A stretch of DNA of 64,000 nucleotides from Agelaius tricolor (taxonomy: Eukaryota > Chordata > Aves > Passeriformes > Icteridae), in NCBI GenBank assembly GCA_023055355.1, contig JALJCS010000001.1, positions 98,689,381 to 98,753,380 of the forward strand, in the 5' to 3' direction. Shown one piece after another: positions 12,660 through 25,500 of this stretch; the stretch's first letter is position 1, and each line of letters begins with the position of its first letter. The notes under the pieces are model-generated. The model was not told the DNA's origin. It saw only the letters and a list, made by a program, of their open reading frames with translations, and did not search any database. The position numbers and the translations under genes are program-made.

Positions 12660-13030
12660 TAATGGGACAGGCAACACTGCCATCCTAAACTTGGCTTAAG
12701 TTTATCTCAAACACTTGTTCAGTCTCCCCTTAAACTTAAACAGTTCTTTTATCCACAGCATTCTTTGTCAAGAAGTAATGTCGATCTGTTTGCTATGACA
12801 TGGAGAATCAGTTGTACTTGATTAGTCTGAATCTGTATTCTAGCACCTTCAAATGAAGGTCACAAGTCTGACCAATGGAACAGAGAATAAACAGCCGAAC
12901 AGTTCCTCCATGTCCACTATGCCCTTCAAAGGTTTGTAGACTTTTGCTATATTCCCTTCATATCATCATCTCCCTTTAGTTCTGTATACAGATAGTTAAG
13001 TCTGCTTGACAAGCTCCTAGTAACAGGTAT
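12660..13030 (-). mobile_element. Probable ancient CR1/L3-like remnant
   Basis: Read in reverse complement there are faded LINE 3' landmarks: cagcattctttgtcaagaag (near 12757), then a distant aggtttgtagacttttgct / atattcccttcatatc pair (near 12930-12965), which matches the usual order of antisense CR1-type elements. Identity is low and the edges are unknown. It could also be an L3-class element. Confidence 0.4.
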
Positions 13031-14354
13031 TTTCTGTTTACTCCCAGAGTTCAATCTTACAGAAGACAAAAAGGAAAAATCCCCAAGCAACAGACTCTTT
13101 ATGCTGATGTTATAAAAAAGTCTAAGAATATACCATGTTTTGTGTCTGTCATTTTCACATTTGAAAAGGGAGTTAATTACTTTCTATGTTTTAAAAAGCA
13201 AGTTGAAACTTACATACAATGATAAGAAAAATGCAGTCAGGATTGGCTCTTGAATTTTATATTTTAATCCAATTTGAGCAAAAATCAACATGGATGATAG
13301 ATAATCTATCAGGCAAATAACTGGTGGCAGGTTTTAACTTGAACTGGTTTTGTCTATCTGACTCATAAGTGTTGCAAAGAATTTTGGCTTAGGACAGCAT
13401 CATGATAAATGGGAAATGGCAGCACTAATGGATACCAAAGTGATAAAGACAGCATTCTGTAGAGATGAATTCCTTAGAAGAAAACTTTAAAACCCTGTAA
13501 TTAGCAAAGAGTGTGATGTATTGCAATATGCCCAATTTTACACTGGGAAGTACTATATAAAGCACATCTATTGATTAACATAAATCTCGACTAACGGTTT
13601 GACTTATGGATAACAATGATTTGTATTACACAGGTACATTTTACATTGTTTCTATCACTGCATCTTATAATTAATAGTAATTCTCTCATTGGGATATTTA
13701 AAAGAATAGTAAGTGGGAGGACAATTTGATTTCTGTACTGAGAAAAAAAAAATATCCTTAAAGACCTTATCTCCCACAAACCTTGTTTTTAAAGATCACT
13801 TTAGCTGTTGGCAATAGGCCTGTTGTCATAAATGGATGTAATGTAAAAATGCAATCAGGCTAATTCATAGTTTAGAAAAATGGTAGATGGTAAATATTTT
13901 AAAATGGAATAATTATTGGAGGGAAAGTACTGTGCAAAAATAATGTAGGGAGAAGAACATAAGGTCTTGGTTCTGTTAAAAAAAGTATCCATCAATGCAT
14001 AGGACTTTGTGTGATTTCAGCACCAGGTTAATACAGTACTTCTGGCAGGACTAGGGTCTAGGCATGTTTCATAGTTTCCTAGCATGCTGCTTGGCATCTT
14101 GGAACAGCAACAATGAAGATAGTTTCCCCATGATCATCTGTGTGTTCTGTCTTTGTCCTCAGAATCTCAATCCATGAAGGCTGTCTTTCAGTCAAAGGGG
14201 GTTATATACACCCTTTCATCTTGGAGAACTAGTTCTCATATTGAGTCTGTATTACGATGCTGAGAACATGAGCTGTAGTATAGGGAGCAGAACAGTGAAC
14301 ACACAGCAAGCAGAAACAATACATTGAGAGAAAGTGAGGATTTTGTGAGCTATT
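13031..14354. other. Unique AT-rich DNA, no gene seen
   Basis: No recognisable coding exon. The frame at 13591-13779 on the minus strand has no protein-like pattern. Confidence 0.55.
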
Positions 14355-14552
14355 TCATATAGCCATAAAATGCTTTGGCTTAGAAAGGGTTTTTAAATTT
14401 TATCTAGTCTTAATTCCTCTGCAATGAACAGGCACATCTTCAAGTCAGCCAAGTTGCTCAGAGACCTGTCTGGTCTGACCTTGAATATTTCTAGGGATGT
14501 GGCATCTACCACCTCTCTAAGAAACTTGTTCCACTATCTCATCATCCTTACT
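14355..14552 (-). mobile_element. CR1 3' fragment, minus strand
   Basis: The plus strand reads as antisense CR1: atagccataaaatgctttgg (near 14359), gacctgtctggtctgacctt (14462), ggcatctaccacctctctaa (14501), then ttccactatctcatcatcc (14529). Moderately diverged. It ends at an internal A-run that has expanded to 23 A (14553-14575). Confidence 0.7.
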
Positions 14553-14575
14553 AAAAAAAAAAAAAAAAAAAAAAA
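14553..14575. repeat. A23 homopolymer
   Basis: It lies exactly where related CR1 copies have a short internal A-run, so the likeliest origin is slippage expansion within the CR1. A retroposon poly(A) tail is less likely. Confidence 0.85.
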
Positions 14576-15461
14576 TCACCATCCAGTAAAGATACAATGA
14601 GAATAGAAAACTGCCCAAAATGCAGCTATTCTAGTAAACTAATAAAAATTAAGATGCTCAGCTCTAAGTACTGAAAGAAAATGCAAAACATCAGCTTCCT
14701 AAGGAAAGTGCCACGCTCACTGATCTTATGAGCTATTTTTCTGGTCTTTCTGATGACAATCTTTCCCCTTATAGCTTGAACCACCCAGGTCCTCAAAGAT
14801 ACAACATGGAAGATTTATTTATGATAGGAATTGTTCATATAAGAGATGTGGACAATGGTAATATTCTTCATAGTGAAACTCAGATTTCTTTCACTTTTAG
14901 CAGCAAAGACAGGAGGCTTAAGCCGGGCAGCAAAAGTGCTGTACTTAGTCTGTGTCACTGGTATCCTTACACATGTATATGGAATGTTTATGTTGTCACT
15001 ACTTATGGTAACACCCATCTTCCAGCTGCTCAGAATTCAGTTAGTAACTGGTGATATACTAGCAGTGCTTCCTGCTCTCATTCTTTCCTGTATCCTGTTA
15101 GTATGTTATTGAACCTGAAGACTTTTTCACAGTCTATGTAAAAAATACTGGGGCTCCATAAATGTTTTTTGCAGTCTAGTAGCTGTTTGTTAATGAGAAG
15201 CTGGATCTCAGTAAACATCATTTGTGTTTTGGATCACTTAATCATGTAAAGACTTATTAGATTGGTTCATTTACTTCTATTCGTTATCATTAATAAGAAT
15301 AATTCTAGTAGTATAAGTAACCAATGAAAGATACTTTCTCCCCAGTCAGAGTACCATTTGCTTTGTGTTTTATAGCTGAATCTGTTTCAGCAAGGGTGAT
15401 AATAGAAATTTTTTCACATCTGCTTGCTGAATGATAGCTGCTCTAAAATAAAATTTTACTC
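14576..15461. other. Unique DNA with several overlapping open frames
   Basis: Between 14815 and 15054 two plus-strand frames (14728-15054 and 14846-15112) and one minus-strand frame (14815-15018) are all open. A good-looking plus-strand acceptor (pyrimidine tract then TTTTAG) ends at about 14900. None of the three translations resembles a family I know, and three overlapping open frames argue for chance. Confidence 0.35.
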
Positions 15462-16095
15462 TGTGGTGTGTTGGCACTGGCTGGCAGCCAACGGCCCATC
15501 CAGCTGCTTGCTTACTTCCCCCTAATCAGGACAGGGGGGGAAAAAAAGAAGAATGAGAGCAAGTTAAAGAAGGGGGGATTTGGGAGATTACAGTTACTCT
15601 TGCAGGCAAACCAGATCTGACTTGGAGCAATTTACTTAATTTATTGCCAATTAAAATAAGTATTTAATTACTGATTCAGGTAGTGGGAAACAAAACAATA
15701 TTTAAAAAAAACCCCAGAATCAAACATTTACAAGCTAAGGGTAAACAGTTTTTCCTCCTCCTTTCCCAGGCTCAGCTTCATTCCAGACACCACCCTCTCC
15801 TGGCTTGTTCATGCTGCAAGTTGCATTCAGTGCTTTCAGTAAGGCAGCAGGAGTGACATTGCAGTCAGAGCATAAAGATTTCCTTCTGGTGCTCCATTCT
15901 TCATGTTCTGTTCTTCTTCTCTTGTGTGGGTTCCTCATGTGCTGCAGTGCCTTCAAGGGGAAGAGTCTGTTCCTGATCCACCATAGAACATGTCCTCCTT
16001 TTTCCAGGCTCTACTTCACTCCTCCATTCACTCTTCTACCTCTTCCTACCCCTGGAGTAACACATGGGGATGGGGAATGGGGCTAAAGGTTAGTC
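15462..16095 (-). mobile_element. Degraded ERVL-type LTR, minus orientation
   Basis: The left edge (tgtggtgtgttggcactggc, 15462 on) looks like the complement of the GTTAA...ACA 3' end of avian ERVL-type LTRs. It is followed by gctgcttgcttacttccccc (near 15501), an AT-rich block carrying AATAAATTAAG on the minus strand (near 15637), and a CT-rich right half with gctcagcttcattccagaca (15770) and tcttgtgtgggttcctcatg (15920). Read in the minus direction this is U3 (right) to U5 (left). The right edge is not defined; it runs up to just before the cytochrome b insertion. Confidence 0.6.
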
Positions 16096-16109
16096 CATGA
16101 AAGCTGTAG

Positions 16110-16336
16110 CTTTCATCATTTTAGGCCTCACACTTGTCCATCTCACCTTCCTCCATGAAACAGGCTCAAATAACCCACTAGGCATCCCCTCAGACTGCGA
16201 CAAAATCCCCTTCCACCCATACTATACCATTAAAGACATTCTAGGATTTGTACTAATACTTTCCCTACTTGTCTCCCTAGCTCTATTCTCCCCCAACCTC
16301 TTAGGTGATCCAGAAAACTTTACACCAGCTAACCCA
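16110..16336 (+). pseudogene. MT-CYB: Nuclear mitochondrial insertion: cytochrome b fragment
   Basis: The translation reads [18 protein letters not shown], then DKIPFHPYY, then [19 protein letters not shown]. This is an unmistakable bird cytochrome b segment, roughly residues 185-272 of about 380, the central part of the Qo-side transmembrane region of respiratory complex III. The mitochondrial gene uses TGA for Trp and ATA for Met; no TGA or other stop occurs here, so the fragment also reads openly in the nuclear code. It cannot be a functional gene: the start, the four haem-binding histidine environment and the C-terminal third are missing. Base composition is C-rich and G-poor on the plus strand, as in mitochondrial light-strand genes, unlike its neighbours. 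It starts after an LTR (ends about 16095) and breaks off after AACCCA at 16336. High similarity suggests a fairly recent transfer. Confidence 0.92.
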
Positions 16337-16552
16337 CAGATCTGTCATGTGCCCTCTTACATTCTATTTAAGCATCTACAAGTTTCTATCTACTTCTGCA
16401 AGAATTGCAGAAATACAGAGCTACAGCTAAGGGCTTTGTGTGTCTCACAGGAAAACCCAGATGTTGCAATGGAAAAGATAAACAAATATATAATTAAGGA
16501 GGCAGCTGCTTTAATTTTAAGCCTTTTGAATAAAATAAATAATTCTTCCTAA
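16337..16552 (+). other. Nuclear extension of the cytochrome b open frame
   Basis: Beyond the mitochondrial match the same frame stays open for 71 more codons to TAA at 16550-16552, making a 151-codon chimeric frame with the ATG at 16097. The added part contains [13 protein letters not shown] and ends near an AATAAA (about 16531). Composition is ordinary for the region and I recognise no domain. An open frame of this length is within chance for this DNA; expression is not implied. Confidence 0.3.
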
Positions 16553-19500
16553 AGGTTTGGTATTTTTCAAGAACCATAGAAACTGATTTCTTTTTGGCAG
16601 AATTTTTTACAGTAAGTAATGTTGTCAAGGCATATAGTCTTTTAATCAAATGCTTGCCAGGACTGGGAAGAAATTGGAATTTTCCTGAACTGCCTTAAGT
16701 CACTACAAGCTGAATATATTTTCTTACTGTTCTGAAAACAAGCAGTGGGAACCTGAGGAATTTGTTCTTGCTATCAGCATATACTAGCTGGCCAGGAGAA
16801 ACTAATGTCACTCAAGTGTCTGTAGCCAGTACCCTTGCTGTAGAGACTTTATGTTTCCTAATGTTTCTGGAATGCTCTGAGAAGTTATAACAGTTTTTCA
16901 CAATTTCATACATGTTAGGACTAAAAGCAGACATTGAGTACTCTGCAGACATCGAGTAGAGGTGGAAGAACGACTACGTTGGAAGGTAAACATATAATTT
17001 AAGCAACTGTGACTGCACGGCTTTCTCTTTCTGTTAGACCATACTGAAACTACATAAACTCTTTATATCAACAAGCTTGCAGGACAATTACAAATGTATT
17101 AACACTTTGACTATTACCTGAACACATTAGATTTCAAGAGTTTGGTTTTTACCTTTCTGTAGCTTTCCTGAACAGTTGTATGAAGTGATTCAAGGGAATA
17201 GTATTCTCTCCTCCCAACATCAATGTGTCTTTGTTAGTGAGGATTTACTTTGGGTTGCCTTTTTTATTTTAGTGCAGCCATCACTACAGAATTCACTAAA
17301 TTGAAGAATTTATGTCAGAAATGACCATACCCTTCATCACTGAAAATACTTATGATATGATGCTGACTTAATGTGACTTCAGAAAAACTCCTGCTTTCAC
17401 TGCAAGAGTGCTATAAACACTACTGAAACAATATGTTATTTCAGAAGCAAATATCCATGGCAGTCTTGAGTTATACTGGTGGACATCAAACCCAAGAGCA
17501 TACTTCATGCATAAATATTTACACATGCTGCTAAAGGTCTCTTTTATAGCAACTACTAGGCTACAACAGCTAAATAAACTGTGTGCTATTATTAATATAA
17601 ATGGTAATTTCGATTCATAAATATGAAACAAATTATGAAGAGACAATATTTTTTGCTTTTCTGCATCTGCTGTCCAAAATAAGTGGAGGCTGCTGCTGTT
17701 CTAGTCTAGCACCATGTATAATCCACATCACATTCCGATTTTATTGATGTAAATAACTACAGGATGTTTAGAATTTTGAGATCAACTTAAGATTGTTACT
17801 TATAGGAAAAATAATTCAAGGAAAAGCAATTTTCTCCATATACTTTCTGGCTATTTCTGAAGAAAAAATAACCTATATTAACTAAAAGTGCTTGGTATTA
17901 AGACGAAAATATTGCAGCATCTCTTTCAAATTTTAATGCATAAAAATTCTTTAGAGTTGGAATATGGGAGTGACTGGCCTCTGGATACCAGGCCTCCCTA
18001 GTTGCTGAGTCCTGTGCAGTATAAGGTCACAAGGCTCACAGATCCACTCCAGTTTCAGCCTCCTCTCAACCACACACATAAACAGCTACGCACAGGAACA
18101 TTATAGATCCTCCAAAGGAATTCTCCTAACCTACCTGCAGCATTAAGGTTGTGGATTTTTTGTATAATATTAAAGTGGAATTCCTGTTTTAGGGATAGGA
18201 AAAGGAATATTGCAAAGAGCATGAGAAAAACTCAGTTAAAAAAAGAAAAAAAAATTGAGAAGTGAAGAAAAGACACTAAACAAAGTGAGTTGCTCAGGGT
18301 ATGTGGAAGTGGAATATAGCACTGAGGACTTTGCCATGGTCTTCATATAAAGTCATTAAATAGAAGCATTTTCTCTGATTTTTATGGTCCTTATTGATAC
18401 ACATGTATTTCTACCTGGGAAAATAAGTAGGCAGAACCTGCTGAATCATGTTATTTCAATACAAAATTAATTATAATTGCAATTCCAAATTTTCCCTCAT
18501 ATGCATATGTATATTCATTAAATAACCATTTGGGTCGAATTGGCACACAGATGCAACAGTGATTCACTAGATGAGTATTCTGCTCCAAGACACATGCTGA
18601 AGCTTCTGTTTGGCCCTTTTTTCCTGATTTAATTCCATTGATTTCAATGCCATTACATAAGCAGAAATATGACTCACTGACTTCAACAGAACTAATATTC
18701 ATGAACATTAAATCAAAGTTTTGAGCTTACAAACAGTTTGGGAAAGGTTGAAAACAACATGAGAAACTACCATATTTTAGATTCCCTTTCCTCTCCTTTG
18801 TATTCTTGTGAAGAATATATTATGTTGAAAAAGACTTACCTAGGCTAAGGATCTGTCCTAGTTTCATGAAATTAAAAATATAGATAAAAGATAGCTGTGA
18901 TGGAGTTGATAATCAAGATGGCTGATAATTTCTGTAGATAGTCTAGTACATTAGCTTGTATTTTTCCCTCAGTAGCTGAATAATGGATCATAACGTCAAA
19001 CTACCCTAAATTCAGAGCTGCCTTGTAAATAAAGTTAGAATCAAACACTTTGAGACATGATTGTTATCAACACACTACAGAAGCATTTAGTGTTCTTAAA
19101 TCATGTTCTCTAGCAATGACTTCATAAAAGACTATTAACATTTTTAGGAGATACATGTATGCATCAAGGAGAGATTATATTCTTTGAAAAGACATTGAGT
19201 TTTGAAGAAAGCCATTTTTAAACTTATTGCTGAATGATGTGTCAGCTATCAAAGTAACAACCATAGGATTAGAACTATTAAATGGCAAACTACAATAAGA
19301 CAACAATTTTTAGGTAAGATAATGTTGGCAAAATATATTGCCTGCAAAAATGTGAGATAACTTAAAGTTTATAAGCAAAGCTAACAACTGGTTTTAATAC
19401 ATTGTTATTATTAATAACAGCATTTGCTGTATTGGCATTGCCACAATTCTACTGTATTGCCATTTTACTTATGTAGATATATTTTTTTCCCTCTGAAATT

Positions 19501-22500
19501 TTCAAGTGCAGTATAAATATGCAGACAGTATTTAAACAGAATATGAGACTATGAAAGACTAAATTTTTGCTTGCCAGTCAGTCCAACAGGCATAAGAAGT
19601 GCAGTGAAAATAGAAATTATGTGAAATTAGTCTAGTCTGTATTTGAGGCTATCACAATTTCATAGGATGTCAGAAAACTGCAGAAGGCTGGCAACTGCAC
19701 TTTGGAAACACATCCAAAACATGATTGTTTCCAAAATGAACTTTTCAAACTTCTTTCCTCTATTCTTCATGGAAAGATGTGGCAAATATGTATGCCTTTC
19801 CCAGCTGTTTTTCATTCAACATACTTTTAAAATATGGCTCCGGCTTGTCTGGCTATTTCTTGAATGCGCAAAAGGGTTCTCTTTATTTCATCGCTTTCCT
19901 CATAACTGAACATCGGTGTGCCCATTTGCCTAGTTCAAAGATACTCATTAGCAAAAGCAACAGTAAATCTCCAATCTTCTGGAAAATGTGAGGTTGTTTA
20001 ATGAGACTTTATGGAGCAATTATCAGTCTAGTTTGGGTTCCAAAGAAAGTAGTAATTGCAGATTAAGAGTAAAAATCTGATTTCTCAGTAATCTTGCCAC
20101 TTCAAATAAAATATAAAGTGTATGTAAATGTTTTTGCTTCCATTTGTATGAAGGACAAGAGAGACAAGATTGAAAAGTTCTTCATGAGGTCATTTTTGTT
20201 GATATTTTTAAAAAGAGACAAAGATGATTATGATGATGATGATGGTGATGTATACTCCACAGTAATGAATTGTATTTTGTGTAAAAAACTGTGTGACACT
20301 TAAAAATTGTGTCACAAAGGGAAAGAGGCAGTGACTCACCACTAACTGTCTGGAGCCTGTTCACATAATTTTTCTAGGGTGATACTCCACAGCTAAGAAA
20401 AACATAATGCAAAAGAATGTTTCCTATTTTTCTATTGCTTTGTAAAGAAAGTGTTCCTTTGAAAGAAAATAGAAGAACTAGCACCAGTGCTTTATGGATA
20501 TTAGATTTATAAGCAACTTTCAGAAACAGATCTTTCAAAAATGAAATAACCCATGCAATGCAAAGCACAATTATCTGAAAACTCAAAATATTGCTCCAAA
20601 CAATTGAAACCACAAGTTGTAATATGATTGATTCAGTGGAAAAGGTACCAACATTAACAAATCAGGAGCGTAAATTTTGTTGTTTCTTCTTTAACTAAAC
20701 CATCACTTACACACTGAGATTAAATCTTACTTCTCTGACTAAAGGCAGCTCACACTGCCAACAGGACAGTTTATTTAAAATGTTCATATTCTCAAGATAG
20801 AGTTTTTTCCCTCCATGTTTGGCAAAAAATTAATGTCCTCCCTTTCAAAAACTTTTTTAAAACAGTTTGTGCTTTTGACAATATATGAAAATTGTAACTT
20901 TGGTGTTCTCATTTTCAGTGAAGTTCCAATATTCAAATATTTCAATTCAGTTCCTAAGCACACTATTTGAATTTAAATGGCAAACTCTTTCAAGTTCTAG
21001 AATTTCATAAGCTTTTTTCAAATTTTCACAGCTTACAGTACATGGGCATAATCACAGCTAAAGTCTGTGAATGACCTTGTTGTTGATTCTTGTCAGCTCT
21101 GGGGAAAAAAATTGACAAGTACTCAAAAGGCATACTAAGAATCTAGGTTCTTAGCTTCAAAAATTTAAGTTACAATGGATGCAGATACTGATAGCTGAAG
21201 CTGATAACCTAAGTGCCATTTGTAACCAGTGGAGCAAAAGCAGAATTGCTGAGGTAGAATTAAACACATCCAAATGCAGGTATTAGATGTATTGTTGTAC
21301 TTGACATTGTCTTAGGTTTTAATGCAAAATTAGATGACTGTGGAATTTAAATTATGTAATATTGATAGTGTCTCTCCTACACTTTTGTAAGTATTTCAAT
21401 TTCTCATTATGCAGGGCAGATGATCTGACCTAAGGGGAGGACACAAATATTAAGAAAACAGAATAGAATTTATTTTAAGAGTCTCATTGAACTCCCACTG
21501 GAGTTGATGGGAAAATGCTTCAGTGGGAGTAGTACTAGACCTATGATAAAGCAGGTTGTAGTTTGTAATTTACAGTATATAGCGGTCCTATAAAATAAGA
21601 TTCAGAAAATAACTGACCTTCAGTTTGCTTCATCTTTTAGAAAGTAAGAATTTTTGCAGCAGGTACCTATAGGTTTTCATAACCTTAGAAGAACTGGAGC
21701 ATATTTTTAAGAAGAATTAATGGCTTATGAAGTTTATGGTCACTTATGTCACAAAAAATTACAGACAGGAGAAAAAGAAACAAAAATTTTGAGTTTAGTT
21801 TCGTGATTAAACTGCGCATATCTCTTAAAATATATCCTAAGCTGGTTAGATAACCCAACACCTACCCTGGGTGTTTTGGAGTAACCCTGTAACTAAAATA
21901 AAATCAATCTATTGTTTTGCTTCTTTTTTCTTCCCTGAGATACCTCTTTTTATAGGATTAAAAGGTGAAGCTTTATTTGTCATTGGCTTGTCATGTACTT
22001 CTTGTTTCTTTGGCTCTAAATGAGCATAAGTATTTGAGAATAGAGAAACAGCATCTTTGGACATTATTGTATAACAGCAAAAATGCTAGCACCTTCAGTA
22101 TTAATTGTATAATGCTAACACCTCTAGGATTATTATAATTTCATTCCCTGGTATTGTGAATTCAGGATTTTAATAAAAGCTGTTGAGAGAATCAAATGTA
22201 TTTAAGTGAACAGCTTTGATGATTGCCATTAATATTGCTGTAATTACATATCAATAATAAGTAGTTGAGAAAGGGCTACAGTTGTATATACAAGTAAGCT
22301 TAAAAATTCCCAGAGTGTAGAATGGAACTAGAATCTGACTCCAGAATAAGAATGTATGCAAAAGTGAACCATCTCAAGGTTGTAGTGGAGGAGCCAGCAT
22401 GTAAAATAGCAGAGGTATTGCAAGTACACAGGCACAGGGTGGTGTCAGAGGTCTCAGGACTACATATAAAAGAGTTGGTTCTTGATATAGAATGGTGCAA

Positions 22501-25500
22501 CAAAGCCAGTGAAGCTGCCTATAGCTGACAGCATAATTGAAAATATTTAAGAAAACAAAATCAACAATTAATTGTACAGGGATAGCTACTCCAGAACTGG
22601 TTATGTGAAATTAATGACCCTGGTATCCCACAATGTTATGTATTTAATTACCATTAAAGCAAAATAAGGTCTGTGTTTAGTTTAATATTCTACTCTTGAG
22701 GTTTGACTGCATTGAAAATGCAGCACAGAGTGTCATAAATATATTAAATAATTAATATTTGGTAATGCTTTTTTTATATTATTGATGCAAGTTGAGGTAA
22801 ACAGGTTATAGGACTGAAGTAAATGTTGTCCTCTTACAAGTAAATTTACAAGTTTGGGTGTTTTCTGTTTTCAAGATGAGAAGCAAAATATTTGCCAAAT
22901 AATTTGCTATGAAGACTGTTTACAGAAAATGTCAAACTTTATTACTCAGAGCTATTTTCGTACACACTGTTAATATATCATGATACTGAAACTGCACAAA
23001 TCAGGGCACACTATGTTTTTTAGGAATGTCTCACTCCTGTGCAATCTAGCTCAAAGGAAAAAAAAAGGTGTGCTCTTCAGAGGTATTTTTATTTGATGCA
23101 TATTTTAGCAGCTAACAGATAAATTCATATCATCCAGCAAGGAAGAACTTCATATGATCAGGAAAAGAAGCTTCAACACTCCTGTAAAATTCATGATGAT
23201 GCCTAAATAAAGTGCTACTTTTTGACTTGTAAAGCATATTGCTGCCTAGATTCTTTATTCCAAAATTTTCTGTTGGTCTGACTAAATTTATTTTAGTAAG
23301 AGATTTTAAAACATTCTGCAATCAACCCTTTCTGTTTTTTTCAGCATCAGATTTTGTATGTTATTTTGTCCTGGTCCTCTAGGAAAAATGCTGACAAATA
23401 GGAGAGGGATTGAATTTGACCTTTTGCAGCTTTGAATCTACAGATGTTTATGCAGATGCTTGTCTTTCTAAAAGAATGGTCCTACTGACACCAGAAGTGT
23501 GGCCACTTCTGTTAAACTTAGAAATTTTTGCAGGGTCAGGATTTTTGCAGAAATCCAAATGCAAACAGAAGCGGAGAGGACTCAGCAAGTTTCTCTCATT
23601 GGTATTAATAAAGATTCAAAAGCAAATAACCTAGATCTACAAGTACTTGGCAGGTCCTAGGAACATTCAGTCTTTATTTGCAAAGGAGGACTTAAAAGTG
23701 AAATCATTCTCTTTTTTTAATTAAATTTTCTCTTACTGTCAGTGCTTTTCTTTGCATGCATCAGTGGAATTTCTATATTTCTGAGGTACTGGTGATTTAA
23801 TATTAAATTGTTAATCATTTAACCAGACAATACATCTGATAATTTAAAAACTAGAATGATATTATACTTACATTAATTGCAAAGAATATTAGTGGTTAGA
23901 ATTACCACTAACAATCGAAGATATAAATAAAATGCAATTATATATAGCATTGTTTATTCTACTACATTTAGTTTTAAATCTCTTACAAGCTTCTGAAACT
24001 TGCAACAAAGTTGTGCAACTTAATGACTTGTATCTTAAAGAGCTGACCATTGAATTGAACCACAGTCTCTATAGTCTATGATTTAAAATTCTTACTATTT
24101 TAATTCCTTGTTTACCTTTTGCTTGTGATTAAGTAAATCAATTTTCCTATCAAGTTTCAAGCTATGACAAAATAAGTTGAAACAGAAAATTAATTGGTTA
24201 GAATTTAAAATATTTATACATACTCTGCAGATAAAAAGAAATTAGAAAATTCTAAGGTCATTCATGTAAATTTCATCTTAAATAAAGGTCAAGCTATTAG
24301 ATCACATTGAAGAAAAAGTGGGTTTACTACTCCCACTTGGGAAGTCTCATATGGAATTGTAATATGTAGTATTACTGATTTTTTGCTTTCTATGTGGCAA
24401 TAAACTCCTATCCAAATGACCATGGATAAAGCTGTTCTTTAGGGAGTAAGATGGCACCTATTTTCTTGTCCTTTACATCAGCATATAGACTGGACTTGAG
24501 CAAAAGACATTTTTACAACCTGTTTGGCACAGGTGTTGGATGTTAATCAATGTGACAATGGAAACACTTTATCTGGATTCCTTGCAAGAGTACTTCTAGC
24601 CAGTTTGCTCATATTAGTTCAATTTGTACAGAACATGATTTTCTTTTTGTAGCTGATTTGCATAAAAATAAGAAATAACAAAGAGTCTTTCTTTTCATTA
24701 ACTTCTCATATAGAAAGGATGGGCTATAACATTTGATCTTTCCTGTAGATAGCATGATTTTCTCTGGTCATTTTAAGACACAGCTTTTCAATGTGCTGAT
24801 ACTTTCTGGTATCAAATTAATATTGCAGCAGTGTGGTATATGGTTGCCAAGGAAGAATGTGGCCATTCTCATTAAAGGACAAACTTTGCTTTGTGGGAAA
24901 AAAACAACTTATTCCTAGTGAATGGTGTGGTTTTTTCTTCAGTGTCTTGTAGCTACACTTCATTAGATATTATTTCCATCACTAGAAATTATCATGTATA
25001 CTAGCTCTTATTTCTTGAGTTCACATGGGTAAGAAAGAGACCAGCTGAATGGGCACCATGACTCTGGCTGACAACAATTGCCTTGCCTGTGACAGCACTT
25101 GTCTGAAGCAAACCTGCAGGTAATCAAATAGGATAAATTCTTTTCATATTTATGCCTTGTTGCTGCAACACAACATCTAAAAGCACATATATTCTATCAG
25201 GGTCATGGCACAAATATCTGTCTTTTTCTAATGCTTGTTTTAAGCAAAGTGGGATTTGTTGACTTGTTTGCTTTTGTTTGGTTTGGTTTTCCTTCCATTA
25301 GTTCTGTAGGTTGGCAGGACTTCAGAAAGATTATTAGTTTATTTTCATTGGGTTAGTGGCAAATAGCTGAGGGTTTTTTTTAATATATTTGTTTATGTAC
25401 TTAGATTGAGACTGCTATGAAAAGTAGATATTCTGGTGCATTTCTTATATTCATCAATCTCATTCAGAACTGTGAGGTTCTCCTGACATGTACTTTTAAT

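Noticed and set aside
15805..16086. 93-codon plus-strand frame
   Set aside because: Antisense to the degraded LTR; cysteine/leucine-rich translation comes from the CT-rich strand.
22300..22528. Opposed open frames of 67-68 codons
   Set aside because: Open on both strands over the same bases, no splice support that I trust and no recognisable motif.
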